Made by a program: the position numbers and the translations under genes
Source: Membranipora membranacea
Taxonomy: Eukaryota > Bryozoa > Gymnolaemata > Cheilostomatida > Membraniporidae
DNA: 64,000 nt
Direction of reading: 5' to 3'
Assembly: GCA_914767715.1 (NCBI GenBank)
Contig: OU612074.1
Coordinates: 19,702,062-19,766,061 of the forward strand
In this document: piece after piece, positions 54,501-57,244 of the stretch
Position numbering within the stretch: position 1 is the stretch's first letter
Layout of the letters: each line of letters begins with the position of its first letter
The notes under the pieces: model-generated
Told to the model about the DNA's origin: nothing
Seen by the model: only the letters and a program-made list of their open reading frames with translations
Database searches by the model: none

Positions 54501-55579
54501 TCGGATATTTATTATGCCAATAATTATGACAACAAATACAGGGTTGCTTCAACATTTTCTTTGAGTGAAATATAAATTGGAAAATAAAATCCATTTTTAC
54601 CAGGCATTTTATATAGGTTTATTTGTGGCCTCCCGTAAAATGCCCTACATTTCTCCATAAAACTAAATCTTTTAGAGTAACCTGCAGTGGTAAAAGGGGT
54701 ATCGCAATGAATGTATTAGCAGCGACACCGCTGTCCACCTACACAATTATAATAATGGTCAACCTCCGTTTCTTTTTACCGCTGCTACTTTTTTAATTGT
54801 TTTTTGTCAGTATCCCGGCAGCGTGGGATTTTAATGCAAATGCTGTTTCCTCACTTGCAACTTTTATCACATGATCATCCAAAACTTATCCTATTGACAT
54901 TATTTTTAGCTTGGTTGACAGCAAGACTGACAGGTAGCTTAAAACATTATGTGAACTGTGAACATGGTATCCTGATAGTTCACCCACAGAATGAATAACA
55001 AAAAAACTAGCCTTTTTGTGTGAAACATCATGAATTGGTGAGATTGCAATAACTAGGACTTCCCGAAATGTTTGTTATTCTGCTGGGAAACTTTAATTGA
55101 TTGGATTTATAAACCAATTTGGCTTTGTCAACAACATACAAAAAACTTTCCACTGCTTTTTATTGGATGATATCTGAGCAAATGAGGCTGATAGATCTAA
55201 ACTACCCAAATCTTAATCCTTTAAACATTTCCCATAGGCCAAAGATCATCGAAGAGTATCGCGGGTGCAATTTTCAGGTTACCTCTACAATAGGTATTTG
55301 ACCAAACGCAGTAGTTTTGGCACTGCAGCGTAGCCAATTTTCGAGACTCAAAAAGAAAATTTCTGATGTAGCTTAAATTATTTCCAGACATCACGGCCAA
55401 CAGAGCTTGGTTTCTCTACTTACTTGTATATTATAATCGGGAAAGAAGACATTAACTCTGACATTGCCTTGCTCATCATGTGACAGTGGTAGCACAGCGC
55501 CATCTGTTGTCGAATTAGAAGTCATTATTATCTCCCCTTGACTAGTATGTGAGGTAGGTATCGTGCCGGCAGCTACCAT
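475..55579 (-). CDS. SHANK: SHANK/ProSAP postsynaptic scaffold, full-length isoform (partial: 3' end outside window)
   Basis: Spliced coding sequence, minus strand: 55579-55424, 52488-52311, 51378-51287, 50497-50389, 49046-48895, 47785-47615, 47121-47005, 45509-45365, 43822-43613, 41239-41075, 34353-34243, 24219-24199, 20304-20275, 19413-19332, 7366-7293, 5831-5698, 3741-3504, 2673-2581, 1012-870, 574-475. Every junction keeps frame, giving 840 codons plus one base. Domains by residue: SPN about 40-140, ankyrin repeats about 143-373, SH3 about 472-526, PDZ about 583-680, then a serine/proline-rich tail. This order is specific to SHANK proteins, which sit in the postsynaptic density and link GKAP/DLGAP (through PDZ) and Homer (through the tail) to actin. 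The PDZ has GYGF in the carboxylate loop and a His at the start of helix B, as in class I PDZ domains. The last exon here ends on a phase-1 donor, so the remaining tail lies beyond position 1. Identity is near certain; exact isoform use is inferred. Confidence 0.96.
592..613. repeat. AGGTC pentamer run
   Basis: About four tandem copies of AGGTC next to exon 20, on the intron side of its acceptor. Short simple repeat. Confidence 0.7.
870..1012 (-). CDS. SHANK: SHANK exon 19: tail
   Basis: 143 nt, phase 1 in, phase 0 out (CAG|gtatac). It encodes EQLDATLANYDSDSRSSGSG then AIPNIVIREQKTASIRHRPS. It sits where vertebrate SHANKs have ELEELASIRRRKGEKLDEML, and SIRHRP may be a faint echo of that region. 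Confidence 0.82.
1013..2580 (-). other. SHANK intron 18
   Basis: AT-rich intron. It holds one inverted-repeat element (2219-2316); otherwise nothing recognised. Confidence 0.7.
2219..2316. mobile_element. Short inverted-repeat element (98 bp)
   Basis: The left end AGGTTAGCTCCAGAGCCCA and the reverse complement of the right end (AGGTTAGCTTGAGAGCCCA) differ at only two positions, making a terminal inverted repeat of about 19 bp. No clear target duplication and no other copy seen. Confidence 0.5.
2581..2673 (-). CDS. SHANK: SHANK exon 18: tail
   Basis: 93 nt, phase 1 on both sides, acceptor gattacag, donor ATAG|gtaggt. It encodes SNSSGEVVMMRHKPGSDTNG then IHTEEEQLAI. A second gtaggt-type donor 4 nt downstream would shift the next exon into an early stop, so the first is used. 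Not separately recognisable; supported by splice sites and phase. Confidence 0.78.
2674..3503 (-). other. SHANK intron 17
   Basis: Contains the possible orphan terminal exon at 3076-3231; nothing else recognised. Confidence 0.65.
3076..3231 (-). CDS. Possible orphan terminal exon with poly(A) signal (51 codons)
   Basis: In the intron between exons 17 and 18, an acceptor-like cttcacttag is followed by a phase-0 frame of 51 codons ending in TGA at 3076-3078. The middle (AAVYVTQTILAIVTAALIGW) reads like a transmembrane helix, followed by SSLEDLFVPAATALDKF. An AATAAA lies about 20-25 nt after the stop. It could be an alternative last exon, a piece of a nested gene, or a pseudogene fragment. I do not recognise the protein. 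The nearest upstream phase-0 donor is exon 16, which would break the PDZ, and 51 open codons can occur by chance. Confidence 0.25.
   Translation of the reverse strand, partial: FLTTQSLNLVTPSIAAVYVTQTILAIVTAALIGWSSLEDLFVPAATALDKF
3504..3741 (-). CDS. SHANK: SHANK exon 17: end of PDZ and start of tail
   Basis: 238 nt, phase 0 in, phase 1 out. It encodes NVVHASHEQTVQIIKKAGDV then LAMKVVRAV, completing the PDZ (human NVVKVGHKQVVGLIRQGGNR then LVMKVVSV). The His of SHEQ sits at the start of helix B, where it selects Ser/Thr at ligand position -2. A Gly/Ser/Asn-rich tail segment follows, then PAKPQKPGR. The donor GCAG|gtttgt is weak. Confidence 0.95.
3742..5697 (-). other. SHANK intron 16
   Basis: AT-rich intron with a TCCCACAATGCA-type motif near 4073 and a TA-flanked MITE at 5501-5628. 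No coding signal that I trust. Confidence 0.7.
5501..5628. mobile_element. TA-flanked MITE, GTCTAAGTGCTCAGAC family (copy 1)
   Basis: Ends TAGTCCAAGTGCTCAGAC and GTCTGAGCACTTAGGCTA are inverted repeats flanked by TA. The middle is a long palindrome around AACCACTCATGAGTGGTT. Related copies at 34499-34576, 41296-41409 and 48051-48165. Confidence 0.72.
5698..5831 (-). CDS. SHANK: SHANK exon 16: PDZ core
   Basis: 134 nt, phase 1 in, phase 0 out (GAG|gtaagc). It encodes FVPSEKMPALQYLDSVEKGS then AGLRAGDFILE, matching human PTPAFPALQYLESVD.EG and AGLRTGDFLIEV. The PALQYL and AGLR.GDF stretches are typical of the SHANK PDZ. Confidence 0.97.
5832..7292 (-). other. SHANK intron 15
   Basis: Intron inside the PDZ coding region; holds one inverted-repeat element (7047-7165). 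Nothing else recognised. Confidence 0.7.
7037..7175. mobile_element. Inverted-repeat element with 10-bp target duplication (copy 1)
   Basis: The element at 7047-7165 starts TAGACCAAGTTTGGTCCATT and ends GGTTCAAACTTGATCT, which are inverted repeats. It is flanked by a perfect 10-bp direct repeat AAATCAACCC (7037-7046 and 7166-7175). Same family at 26001, 41418, 53959 and 58514. TSDs of 9-11 bp are typical of Mutator-like elements. Confidence 0.75.
7293..7366 (-). CDS. SHANK: SHANK exon 15: first PDZ exon
   Basis: 74 nt, acceptor ttattgcag, donor AAAG|gtaagt; phase 2 in, phase 1 out. It encodes GEGVRTVVLARTKKGYGF then VLRGAK, strand A and the carboxylate-binding loop of the PDZ (human VAVLQKRDHEGFGFVLRGAK). 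It joins upstream either to exon 14 or to giant exon C, both phase 2, or is read through from exon D. Confidence 0.97.
7293..7752 (-). CDS. SHANK: Alternative first exon D: PDZ-proximal start, unspliced extension of exon 15
   Basis: ATG at 7750-7752 (MYTSTVDCDQTVPDF), with an in-frame TGA directly before it. The frame is open for 153 codons straight through the acceptor of exon 15 into the PDZ, ending at its phase-1 donor. Residues 1-128 are new: a Lys/Pro-rich patch (KKPPVLGKQPPATKPKPK), then TSGYDSYSNSDIYSYCRGEG. The GYDS..SD stretch resembles the SYDSLTSHSDYV stretch that precedes the PDZ in vertebrate SHANKs, which suggests an old pre-PDZ linker. Vertebrate SHANK2 is known to have a short isoform starting just before the PDZ. 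A TATATAAG box at 8224-8231 would suit a promoter here. Confidence 0.8.
7753..12585 (-). other. SHANK intron 14, PDZ-proximal part, and candidate promoter region of exon D
   Basis: 7753-8300 would be the 5'UTR and promoter of exon D. From 8.3 to 12.58 kb I see no exon: small open frames on both strands lack splice support and resemble nothing known. No clear transposon identified here. Confidence 0.55.
8224..8231 (-). promoter_or_regulatory. Candidate TATA box for alternative first exon D
   Basis: TATATAAG on the minus strand, a full match to the TATA-box consensus, about 470 nt before the exon D start codon. It would place transcription start near 8195-8200 and leave a 5'UTR of roughly 445 nt. 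No other initiator element was identified. Confidence 0.33.
12586..17021 (-). CDS. SHANK: Alternative first exon C: giant 4436-nt exon, 1478 codons
   Basis: ATG at 17019-17021 (MSLKKPFDRLRARRES). An in-frame TAA lies nine codons upstream with no AG between them, so nothing can be spliced in frame ahead of this ATG. The frame stays open for 1478 codons to donor GAAAG|gtaagt in phase 2, which fits the first PDZ exon exactly: LLPYCE-R-GEGVRTVV. The product would be a PDZ-onward SHANK with a very long Ser/Asn/Thr-rich, probably disordered N-terminus and no SPN, ANK or SH3. Motifs: PPTDF at residues 899-903 (Homer EVH1 type, in FPPPPTDFF), NPIY at 1277-1280 (PTB type), YENI at 1452-1455 (SH2 type), PPPP near the C-terminal side, and KKSHSLDF, KSQSLSRG and RRSSLADR basic-serine motifs. 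The last 200 residues look the most motif-rich and may be the conserved part. I recognise no folded domain. An ORF this long without a stop is almost surely coding. Confidence 0.9.
17022..19331 (-). other. SHANK intron 14, distal part, and candidate promoter region of giant exon C
   Basis: The first 800 bases or so before exon C are unusually even in composition, as at the other alternative starts, and probably contain its 5'UTR and promoter. No TATA box stands out. A hairpin element lies at 19211-19299. Confidence 0.5.
19211..19299. repeat. Short hairpin element, AGCCTATGTGTTGGCTCT type (copy 2)
   Basis: The left arm TAGCCAATGTGTTTGCTCTG faces right arm CAGAGCCAACACATAGGCTA; arms of about 36 bp around a loop of about 18 bp. 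Same arm sequence as 325-388. Confidence 0.55.
19332..19413 (-). CDS. SHANK: SHANK exon 14: SH3-PDZ linker
   Basis: 82 nt, acceptor attacag, donor GCAA|gtaagt; phase 1 in, phase 2 out. It encodes TRSMSVDQAALSRQRSFNAT then FGQEPC. It is the only linker exon that changes phase from 1 to 2, which the PDZ exon at 7366 requires (PC-K-GEGVRTVV), so the full-length isoform needs it. SRQRSF echoes SRQRSI in exon 10. Confidence 0.82.
19414..20274 (-). other. SHANK intron 13
   Basis: Contains a 16-base C run at 19845-19860; nothing else recognised. Confidence 0.65.
20275..20304 (-). CDS. SHANK: SHANK exon 13: 30-nt microexon
   Basis: Acceptor tttcaacag, 30 nt, donor AGAG|gtataa; phase 1 on both sides, adding DMDHAPRFGR. 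Like exon 12 it is a frame-neutral cassette, between the SH3 and PDZ parts. Support is splice sites and phase only. Confidence 0.62.
22847..22988. repeat. 18-bp direct repeats flanking a 106-bp segment
   Basis: CAGGATGGGATGGTACTT occurs at 22847-22864 and again at 22971-22988. The length is typical of a target duplication made by a retroposed insertion, but the segment between has no clear SINE promoter or A-tail. Confidence 0.5.
24031..24082. repeat. Hairpin built from the TTCCCACAATGCAAT motif
   Basis: The arm TTCCCACAATGCAATATTAT faces GGTATATTGCATTATGGGAA across a loop of about 8 nt. The arm is the same TCCCACAATGCA motif scattered through the window. Confidence 0.65.
24199..24219 (-). 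CDS. SHANK: SHANK exon 12: 21-nt microexon
   Basis: Acceptor ccattag, 21 nt, donor GAAG|gtaaat; phase 1 on both sides, adding DALDELE. The upstream exon 11 and alternative exons A and B all end in phase 1, so it fits after each of them, and skipping it keeps frame. It is too short to recognise by homology; support is the paired splice sites and phase. Confidence 0.68.
24220..28192 (-). other. SHANK intron 11, proximal part
   Basis: Holds a small hairpin at 25094-25127 (AGAGACTAT..ATAGTCTCT) and an inverted-repeat element at 26001-26108. A weak acceptor at 25244 opens only a short frame with early stops. Confidence 0.6.
26001..26108. mobile_element. Inverted-repeat element (copy 2 of the 10-11 bp TSD family)
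   Basis: Starts TAGATCAAACATGATCCTAT and ends ATTGGATCAAACTTGTTCT. Flanks GCTGCATAGC and ATTGTATAGC match at 7 of 10 positions, a decayed target duplication. Its interior resembles 58514-58620 (both contain CAGTAGAATG). Confidence 0.6.
28193..28916 (-). CDS. SHANK: Alternative first exon B (241 codons, disordered N-terminus)
   Basis: ATG at 28914-28916 (MPFFGSSKRSSSS), in-frame TGA upstream, 241 codons, donor CATG|gtgaga in phase 1. Joined to exon 12 it reads FYADYH-DALDELEG, giving a SHANK that lacks SPN, ANK and SH3. The protein is Ser/Lys/Pro-rich and probably disordered. Short motifs: PPPVF at residues 29-33 (fits the Homer EVH1 rule PPxxF), PPPY at 106-109 (WW-domain type), KGVHF at 146-150 followed by AEQE (fits the PP1-docking RVxF pattern), and basic-serine motifs RRHSH, QNHSLDS and KKSKSVH. 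I know of no matching domain. Long ORF plus matching donor phase makes a real exon likely; promoter use is inferred. Confidence 0.82.
28917..34242 (-). other. SHANK intron 11, distal part, and candidate promoter region of exon B
   Basis: 28.92-29.7 kb is the likely 5'UTR/promoter of exon B; TATATAA at 28945-28952 is too close to the ATG to be its TATA box. The rest is intron with a 53-bp tandem array at 31642-31956. No gene seen. Confidence 0.55.
31642..31956. repeat. 53-bp tandem array, six copies
   Basis: TTTTCAATCTTCAAGCC recurs with an exact 53-base step, six times from 31642. Five copies are identical; the last carries a substitution (GCCTAG for GCCAAG) and a one-base deletion. Near identity implies recent expansion. 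Confidence 0.95.
34243..34353 (-). CDS. SHANK: SHANK exon 11: second half of SH3 domain
   Basis: 111 nt, phase 1 on both sides, acceptor ttttgtag, donor CTAG|gtgagt. It encodes VLSAGDDGMWEGKTGDKEGW then FPQENVSEMQKRH, the SH3 segment with the binding-site Trp (MWEG) and the GWFP motif (human GFWEG..GR.GWFPADCVEEVQ). Together with exon 10 it completes the domain at about residue 526. The intron side of the acceptor lies in a duplicated 53-bp unit (34356-34450). Confidence 0.95.
34356..34450. repeat. Two-copy 53-bp-step repeat at the exon 11 acceptor
   Basis: ACAAAATACAACAATAACAC starts at 34356 and again at 34409, each followed by TATAAAATCATCATCTCCAA. On the coding strand the copies form the branch-point region and pyrimidine tract of exon 11. 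Confidence 0.85.
34499..34576. mobile_element. MITE, GTCTAAGTGCTCAGAC family (copy 2)
   Basis: Left end GTCTAAGTGCTCAGAC; right end CTCCGAGCACTTAGAC is its near-perfect reverse complement. About 78 bp, the shortest copy; the TA flank is not preserved. Confidence 0.7.
35586..35765. repeat. Direct duplication with TAGTCTCGAACCAGGACGCA
   Basis: CTATGTCTTTAGTCTCGAAC and CAGGACGCATA occur near 35587 and again, with one change, near 35715. Both are followed by CATAT/CATAA-rich simple sequence and preceded by CATA repeats. Confidence 0.75.
37429..37465 (-). CDS. SHANK: Alternative first exon A (37-nt mini exon)
   Basis: ATG at 37463-37465 with A at -3, preceded in frame by TAA six codons upstream. 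It encodes the basic peptide MFKKKNKRKSAY and then a clean donor, G|gtatgt, phase 1. Exons 11, 12 and 13 all accept phase 1, so it could join to VLSAGDDG (half an SH3, unlikely to fold) or, more sensibly, to DALDELEG of exon 12. No acceptor is needed, so it reads as a transcript start with a short basic N-terminus. It rests on ORF, Kozak, donor and phase only. It could be chance, as a 13-residue ORF carries little weight. Confidence 0.5.
37466..41074 (-). other. SHANK intron 10, distal part
   Basis: 37.47-37.95 kb would be the 5'UTR/promoter of exon A if that exon is real. A truncated MITE end lies at 39405-39440 (GTCTGGGGGGGCTCAGACTA) and a degenerate copy near 40725-40796. No gene seen. Confidence 0.55.
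41075..41239 (-). CDS. SHANK: SHANK exon 10: linker and first half of SH3 domain
   Basis: 165 nt, phase 1 on both sides. A linker with VVSRQRSINS is followed by PGKTFVCIADYHSTSKGHLK then LNKGDKVT, the ALYDY-like first half of an SH3 domain (human RTFIAVKPYEPQ...I.L.KGD.V). Acceptor ggtgcag, donor ACAG|gtgaga. The second half of the SH3 is 6.7 kb away in exon 11. Confidence 0.95.
41296..41409. mobile_element. TA-flanked MITE, GTCTAAGTGCTCAGAC family (copy 3)
   Basis: TAGTCTAAGTAGTCAGACGG and CCGTCTGAGCACTTAGACTA are inverted repeats flanked by TA. Inner arms AATGCGAGTTAGTGGCATTA and TAACGCCACTAACTCGCATT make the whole element an almost continuous palindrome. Confidence 0.8.
41408..41573. mobile_element. 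Inverted-repeat element with 10-bp target duplication (copy 3)
   Basis: The element at 41418-41563 starts TTAGATCAGGTTTGATCTGC and ends AATCAAACTTGATC. The flanking direct repeats TAATGTGAAC (41408-41417) and TAATGAGAAC (41564-41573) match at 9 of 10. The left copy overlaps the TA of the neighbouring MITE, so this element inserted at the MITE's edge. Confidence 0.7.
43613..43822 (-). CDS. SHANK: SHANK exon 9: ankyrin-SH3 linker
   Basis: 210 nt, phase 1 on both sides. It starts VPFEESPMYNTNRRL, the conserved end of the ankyrin block (human VVPFRETPSYAKRR), then runs through a serine-rich linker to SELGHLG. Acceptor aacacag, donor TTAG|gtgagt. A degenerate 10-bp tandem repeat lies just 5' of the acceptor. 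Confidence 0.93.
43823..45364 (-). other. SHANK intron 8
   Basis: 43.85-43.92 kb is a degenerate repeat of about 10 bp (GATGTGAATA and variants) just upstream of the exon 9 acceptor. Otherwise nothing recognised. Confidence 0.65.
43847..43920. repeat. Degenerate GATGTGAATA tandem repeat
   Basis: Seven or eight diverged units: GATGTGAATAC, GATGTGAATAT, GATGTGAGTCT, GATGTGAATGT, GATATGAATGC, GATATGAATAC, AATGTGAACAC. Confidence 0.8.
45365..45509 (-). CDS. SHANK: SHANK exon 8: last ankyrin repeats
   Basis: 145 nt, phase 0 in, phase 1 out (GTCG|gtaagt). It encodes LSCLQTLLVRGADKTMMNNA then RQTPFDVANISGNKDAANIL, matching human CARVLLFRGANRDVRNYNSQ and TAFQVAIIAGNFELAEVI. It closes the ankyrin block at about residue 373. 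Confidence 0.95.
45510..47004 (-). other. SHANK intron 7
   Basis: AT-rich intron inside the ankyrin block; no feature recognised. Confidence 0.65.
47005..47121 (-). CDS. SHANK: SHANK exon 7: ankyrin repeats
   Basis: 39 codons, phase 0 on both sides. It encodes TCKVGNYKVAEMLIFYGAEL then STGATPLHVCAFNNE, matching human ACRFGHVQHLEHLLFYGADM and SGNTALHICALYNQE. Acceptor tcttatag, donor GAG|gtgagt. Its symmetric phase means that skipping would keep the frame. Confidence 0.96.
47122..47614 (-). other. SHANK intron 6
   Basis: Intron inside the ankyrin block; no feature recognised apart from a short GC-rich patch near 47500-47550. Confidence 0.65.
47615..47785 (-). CDS. SHANK: SHANK exon 6: ankyrin repeats
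   Basis: 57 codons, phase 0 on both sides. It encodes ALLELGASPNYKDHKGLTAL then YHLSKKRQTPALCAELLL, close to human LLDLGASPDYKDSRGLTPLY and CCELLLHDHAQLGT. Acceptor tattccag, donor CAG|gtaata. Confidence 0.96.
47786..48894 (-). other. SHANK intron 5
   Basis: Holds a TA-flanked MITE copy with a poly-G run (48051-48165). Otherwise nothing recognised. Confidence 0.65.
48051..48165. mobile_element. TA-flanked MITE, GTCTAAGTGCTCAGAC family (copy 4)
   Basis: Left end TAGTCTAAGTGCTCAGACG with AATGCGAGTGAATGACATTA inside, as in copy 3. The right end is GTCTGGGGGGCTCAGACTA, with a G run replacing the usual CACTT. The same altered right end appears alone at 39421-39440, so it is a subfamily. A 12-base G run lies at 48123-48134. 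Confidence 0.68.
48895..49046 (-). CDS. SHANK: SHANK exon 5: ankyrin repeats
   Basis: 152 nt, phase 1 in, phase 0 out. It encodes ETPLTLATKVNRCRSLILQL then VGGGAHLDFRNKRSLTAVHT, with the ankyrin signatures TPLTLA and GAHLDFRN..LTAVH. The donor is AAA|gtcagt, an uncommon form kept because the next exon begins in frame with ALLELGASPNYKD. Confidence 0.95.
49047..50388 (-). other. SHANK intron 4
   Basis: 49.13-49.27 kb is a TATA/TGTA-rich microsatellite-like stretch. Nothing else recognised. Confidence 0.65.
50389..50497 (-). CDS. SHANK: SHANK exon 4: start of ankyrin repeats
   Basis: 109 nt, phase 0 in, phase 1 out. It encodes LDKVQKFVEKGLDPNYVDSD, which aligns with DKVARLLDKGLDPNFHDPD of human SHANKs. 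The donor GGAG|gtttgt is weak (gtttgt rather than gtaagt), but phase and homology both need it: the next exon completes DTGETPLTLA. Confidence 0.94.
50498..51286 (-). other. SHANK intron 3
   Basis: Contains one TTCCCACAATGCAAT motif near 51042; no exon seen. Confidence 0.65.
51287..51378 (-). CDS. SHANK: SHANK exon 3: end of SPN domain
   Basis: 92 nt, phase 1 in, phase 0 out (AATAAG|gtaagt). It encodes GQLEFKYKRRVYRISNLNY then RKLRQLHNK, matching the family segment LEFRYKRRVYAQNLIDDKQ then FAKLHTK. This is the basic end of the SPN domain and the linker to the ankyrin repeats. Confidence 0.95.
51379..52310 (-). other. SHANK intron 2
   Basis: No feature recognised; small open frames on both strands lack support. 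Confidence 0.65.
52311..52488 (-). CDS. SHANK: SHANK exon 2: SPN domain core
   Basis: 59 codons, phase 0 in, phase 1 out (CAAG|gtaagt). It contains LNYGLYLPPTGGKAGKFLD followed by EERPLDDY, which matches the hallmark SPN segment of vertebrate SHANKs (LNYGLFQPPSRGRAGKFLD then EERLLQEY) almost residue for residue. In that family the SPN domain folds back on the ankyrin repeats and can bind Ras/Rap-type GTPases. Confidence 0.96.
53283..53545. repeat. Duplicated segment with TCCCACAATGCA ends
   Basis: ATCCCACAATGCAA at about 53286 faces TTGCATTGTGGGAT at about 53372, enclosing roughly 100 bp. The enclosed GCCAACAATGATATGTTCCT recurs near 53497 as GCCAACAATGACGTGTTCCT and again ends in TGCATTGTGGGAT. 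This looks like a small element and its partial local copy. Confidence 0.65.
53950..54068. mobile_element. Inverted-repeat element (copy 4 of the 10-11 bp TSD family)
   Basis: The left part GACCAAGTTAGAACCAATTG then CCTGCA faces TGCAGGCAATTGGATTAAAC then TTGATC. The flanks AGTCAGCCA and AGTCAGCTA match at 8 of 9. Confidence 0.65.
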
Positions 55580-55620
55580 GAATGATTGTTATATGACCCG
55601 GCAGCTCATTTCATAACTAG
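55424..55620 (-). CDS. SHANK: SHANK exon 1: start codon and first part of SPN domain (5'UTR 55580-55620)
   Basis: The start ATG is at 55577-55579 with an in-frame TAA four codons upstream, so coding begins here. The 52 codons run from MVAAGTIP to RVNVFFPDYNIQ, the first strand of the ubiquitin-like SPN fold (human SHANKs have VVIRIGIPDLQ at this point). The donor is CAA|gtaagt, phase 0. A good acceptor (gatctgcag) ends at 55621, so 55580-55620 is probably a short 5'UTR segment joined to an upstream non-coding exon. That UTR holds a two-codon upstream ORF (ATG AAA TGA). An internal Met (MTSNSTT) is a second possible start. Confidence 0.88.
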
Positions 55621-57233
55621 CTGCAGATCAACAGACAGGAGGTATAGTGATGATAATGCTCGAGAATTAGTGAGGCAAATAATCCAGAGTGTTCCTGAAA
55701 GATTAAAATGAAATTGAAATTTTTAGTCCAAAGCTCATGGACAAGCATGCACAAATTTCAGCTTGTAAAACAAAAAAGCAATCAAAAAGTTGAAACATTG
55801 GAAGAGCATATAATAGTCCTAGCCAATTGTTGCCTAAGCAATCTGCAAGAGTATTACCACTGTCAGTTGTCACATACGATTGGCTGTTTACCTTGCACAT
55901 CTAAAAGTCTACACAAGAGACATAAATCATCCGGATGTTCAGGTCATGACAAGTTAGTCGGCTGACTGCATGGTAATTTTTGAGCCAATTTCGCGGAAGA
56001 GCGTGATCTTACCCCCTCAGCCAGTCAGGCACGAGATAAGTGGAAGTGTGACTTTTTACTGCTCAAACATATCTGGATGACATGTTTCAACTTAGATACA
56101 CAAGAATTTCTCTAGTAGAGTCCCAATTAACAATGATTTTCGGGGAGGTTGAAGAGCTTTGCTACCACCCATCCCCACCTTACACAATAATTCTGCGATG
56201 TTTAGCCAGTCTACCAGGTAACCTAATAATTACATCATTTTGGTGTGACAATACCATATGGTGAGTGAGAGAGGTCTATGGCCAAATGAGATGTGCATAA
56301 TCACCACCAAGGCGGTCACATGAGCCGTGCGTCATGTGATATGATGCAGCAAGAGCAACAAGTAAGAGTATCATACGATGAGTACATGAGACTTGAGGCA
56401 GCGAGCATTAACTCGCATCATCATCAACTACCACCCTCAACATTTAAGTATGTATCTGTCAATGGCAAAAAGTGCGAATTCTGAAAAAGCCCGAGACCGA
56501 ACTTCTAACTCAGTCTCAGGTGGTTGTTTGATGTTAGCACAAGACTTAGGGCACCAGGGAGCACTTCGAAAAAGATGCATGCTGATCTCAAAGTGTGTAG
56601 CAGTAAAACAGCCCCAACAAAACACATATTACTTACAAACGCACCTGTTATGTAACTAGGTCATGACAGAGAGAAATTGCATGTACTTTATAGTTAAGAG
56701 TGGTCTAGGGTTTTAAGCTAGTTAAAATGATCCATCATCTTTTTTTTGCCATAAATCAGCCCTGTTTTACTACCAAATATAGAGCTTGTTAAAAACTTTC
56801 AAAACCGCAATTTTATAACTGATGTACTTAGGAAGGATCCAGTCAATCGCACCTCAAGTATTATATCATTGGAAATGATCTCATTTGAAAATCAATGGAA
56901 TTGCATTGTGGGATACTTGTTAGAAAAACTTTTTTTGACTTAGTCTCACATTATAAACTTACCATATAGTTGAAGCCCGCATTAAAAGCCTCCCTCAAGA
57001 CATCAAATGCCTACTCTGACATAGACCTTGTTCAGTTGTTTTTACCTTACTCTGATGCAAGTTGAACTCACTCGGAATAACACGCTGACTCAAATGGAGG
57101 AATAATGGAGACAGAGGCAGGATTGTCTCATATCAAAGCAACAATGCCATAATCTGTTTGTCATCACTGACACCGGTGCCAAAATAACATGAGAGAATGT
57201 GCCAGAAACTGAATCCTTGCATATAGAAACTGA

Positions 57234-57244
57234 CCCCCCCCCCC
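57234..57244. repeat. Poly-C run
   Basis: Eleven consecutive C, followed by TCCCACC. Simple sequence; prone to sequencing error. Confidence 0.9.

Larger units (their letters stand above)
52489..55423 (-). other. SHANK intron 1 (after first coding exon)
   Basis: Holds a duplicated segment with TCCCACAATGCA motifs (53280-53570) and an inverted-repeat element (53959-54059). No exon seen. Confidence 0.65.

Noticed and set aside
54804-54998. Hydrophobic plus-strand frame (HPKLILLTLFLAWLTARLTG)
   Set aside because: Looks like a membrane segment but lacks splice sites, a poly(A) signal or a recognisable family, and the region is plain intron.
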